A DNA stretch of 64,000 bases, from NCBI RefSeq assembly GCF_023586085.1, contig NZ_CP097757.1, forward strand, positions 558,001 through 622,000, in the 5' to 3' direction. This DNA comes from Blochmannia endosymbiont of Camponotus sp. (GTDB lineage Bacteria; Pseudomonadota; Gammaproteobacteria; Enterobacterales; Enterobacteriaceae). The position numbers and the translations under genes are program-made. The notes under the pieces were generated by a model. The model saw nothing but the letters and a program-made list of their open reading frames with translations. It was not told the DNA's origin and ran no database searches. Below are positions 62,406 through 64,000 of the stretch, one piece after another (position 1 is the first letter of the stretch; each line of letters begins with the position of its first letter).

Positions 62406-63678
62406 TAATAAAAATCGAGTATTAAACGAATGGTACCAATTATTTAAACAAAAAAATAGTAGTAATTCAAGCCTGATACATAAGCGTTGGAAACACATTG
62501 AAACACTCGGATTGCCAGACCTAAAAAATGATAATTGGAAATATACTTCTCTTGAAGAATTTTTAACCCACAATTTTGATTTCTCAAGAAATATTGAATT
62601 TAACGAATTTCAATATAAAAAACTAGGACTTTCTATAGATTCCTATTGTCTAACATTTATCAACGGTAAATTCTCGCCAGAATTAAGTGATAAAAATATT
62701 GATCCATGGATAATTAAAATCAATCGTAATCCCAATTATTATGAAATACCTAATCCAATTCAACCGGAAATGTTCTTATATTTAACTGAATGCCTCAGCG
62801 ATGCAACAATACATATAACTTTACCTGCACAAAAAATAACAAAAAAACCACTATATTTGCTATATATAAATGAAGGATCTAATGAAAAAAATAAATTAAT
62901 TACATCGCATTATTATCATTATCTTGAAATCGGTTGCCACTCCAATACCTGTGTTATAGAACATTTTATGAATATAAATAAAAATGCACACTTTAGTGGT
63001 GCACGTATGTCTATGAAAATAGAAAATAACGCTAAATTACGTCATATTAAATTAGTATTTGAAAATAATGAAAGTTACCATATAGCACATAATGATATTA
63101 ACGTAGGACAGTATTCAAATGTAGACAGTAGTATCTTTGTTATTCTTGGCCCTAAACTTACATGTCATCAAACTAGCGCTCAGATCAATTACTCGGGAGC
63201 ATCTTTGTCACTAAATAGTTTAATTTTACTATCAAAAAAAGATATCGGAGATATACGAACTTATTTAGAACATAACAATCAAGAATACGCTATAAGCAGA
63301 CAAATACATAAAATAATTGCATGTGATTGTAGTACTGGCGTATTTAATGGATTAATAAAAGTAAATCCAAATTCTATGAAAACTGACGGAAAAATGACGA
63401 ACAATAACTTACTATTGCACCAAGATGCAAACATTAGCAGCACTCCTAAACTTGAAATTTACTCTGATGATGTAAAATGCAGTCATGGATCAACAATAGG
63501 ACAAATTAATGCTGAACATCTATTTTATCTGAGCACACGAGGTATTCCAAAAAAAGATGCATTAAAAATGCTTATTTACGCTTTTTCTGTCGAAATTATA
63601 GGATCCATTGAAAATCCTATAGTGCGAGATACCGTTTTGGAAAGAATTAACAAAGCTTTATCAAGGATCACAACATGA
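62389..63678 (+). CDS. sufD: Fe-S cluster assembly protein SufD
   Basis: SufD is the SufB paralog that completes the scaffold and helps iron entry. The 429 residues compare with 423 in E. coli. The start MAGYLDNKN aligns with [19 protein letters not shown] near residue 47, [11 protein letters not shown] near residue 203, [24 protein letters not shown] near residue 321, and the conserved [14 protein letters not shown] with the catalytic His near residue 366 are present. The start lies inside sufC and the stop overlaps sufS, so the operon is tightly coupled. Confidence 0.97.
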   Translation: MAGYLDNKNRVLNEWYQLFKQKNSSNSSLIHKRWKHIETLGLPDLKNDNWKYTSLEEFLTHNFDFSRNIEFNEFQYKKLGLSIDSYCLTFINGKFSPELSDKNIDPWIIKINRNPNYYEIPNPIQPEMFLYLTECLSDATIHITLPAQKITKKPLYLLYINEGSNEKNKLITSHYYHYLEIGCHSNTCVIEHFMNINKNAHFSGARMSMKIENNAKLRHIKLVFENNESYHIAHNDINVGQYSNVDSSIFVILGPKLTCHQTSAQINYSGASLSLNSLILLSKKDIGDIRTYLEHNNQEYAISRQIHKIIACDCSTGVFNGLIKVNPNSMKTDGKMTNNNLLLHQDANISSTPKLEIYSDDVKCSHGSTIGQINAEHLFYLSTRGIPKKDALKMLIYAFSVEIIGSIENPIVRDTVLERINKALSRITT

Positions 63679-64000
63679 CAATGTATCCTATAGAAAAAAT
63701 TAGATCAGATTTTCCTATATTAAATCGTATTATAAATCAACATCCTCTTATTTATCTTGATAGCGCCGCAGCTGCTCAAAAACCCAATATTGTTATAAAC
63801 GCGCAAGCTCATTATTATCGCAATGAATATGCTGCCGCACATCGAGGCACTCACACGTTAAGTACTGAATCAACTGATCAAATGGAAATAGCACGCTTAC
63901 ATATAGCTAATTTTATTAATGCATCTAGAGAAGAAATTGTTTTTGTTAAAAATACTACTGAAGCTATTAACTTAATTGCCAATAGTTGGGGTCATAATTT
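63675..64000 (+). CDS. sufS: Cysteine desulfurase SufS, partial
   Basis: SufS takes sulfur from cysteine for Fe-S cluster assembly. The ATG at 63675 overlaps the sufD stop (ATGA); a second ATG is at 63681. The first 108 codons are in the window and the rest runs off the right edge. [25 protein letters not shown] near the start (in two parts) and [13 protein letters not shown] near residue 55 are typical of the PLP-dependent desulfurase family. sufE would be expected next. Confidence 0.95.
   Translation, partial: MTMYPIEKIRSDFPILNRIINQHPLIYLDSAAAAQKPNIVINAQAHYYRNEYAAAHRGTHTLSTESTDQMEIARLHIANFINASREEIVFVKNTTEAINLIANSWGHN

Overview
The window is a strongly AT-rich, gene-poor-per-kilobase piece of a reduced enterobacterial chromosome. 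Almost every gene is a one-to-one ortholog of an Escherichia coli housekeeping gene, in blocks that keep E. coli order with genes deleted between them. Coding genes are intact, intergenic stretches are long and AT-rich, and I saw no transposase, prophage, CRISPR array or plasmid gene. This points to an insect endosymbiont of the Enterobacterales. The best fit is the carpenter-ant symbiont Candidatus Blochmannia, because it keeps sdhCDAB-sucABCD without gltA, a full tol-pal system, suf, nagBA and ubiF. The genus call is an inference from gene content, not from a database search.

Layout. 1-11 kb (minus strand): partial mrdA, rsfS, holA, lptE, leuS, then lnt-ybeX-ybeY-ybeZ; rlmH, nadD, cobC and miaB, present here in E. 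coli, are absent. 11.4-13.2 kb: ubiF facing a cluster of three tRNA genes (Met, Leu, Gln). 13.6-21.4 kb: nagBA, glnS, fldA, ybfF and pgm; nagE, nagC, fur and seqA are gone. 21.4-23.0 kb: a 1.6-kb gene-free stretch with two striking inverted repeats. 23.0-32.8 kb: sdhCDAB-sucABCD, a TCA segment running from 2-oxoglutarate to fumarate. 33.1-38.0 kb: tolQRAB-pal-cpoB. 38.5-41.5 kb: pgl, gpmA, ybhL. 41.6-46.1 kb (minus): ychF, pth, prs, ispE, lolB. 46.8-49.8 kb: prfA, prmC, kdsA, with hemA missing. 49.8-51.1 kb: 1.3 kb without genes at a rearrangement joint. 51.1-57.9 kb: thrS-infC-rpmI-rplT-pheS-pheT. 58.3-64.0 kb: lplA and sufABCDS, with sufS cut by the window end.

Together the genes cover translation (four aminoacyl-tRNA synthetases, IF3, L35, L20, RF1 and its methylase, peptidyl-tRNA hydrolase), envelope assembly (PBP2, Lnt, LptE, LolB, Tol-Pal, KdsA), respiration (succinate dehydrogenase, UbiF), lipoylated 2-oxoglutarate dehydrogenase with LplA for lipoate capture, Fe-S assembly (Suf), isoprenoid and nucleotide precursors (IspE, Prs), and GlcNAc-6-P breakdown (NagAB).

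I found no obviously new gene system. The unusual signals are structural. There is a set of long, nearly perfect inverted repeats (up to 40-bp arms) at gene ends, and several more inside coding sequences. tolA carries a fresh 90-bp tandem duplication. infC keeps the rare AUU start codon. Two tRNA genes have a G1-U72 end pair, and a few enzymes carry unexpected residues in conserved motifs.
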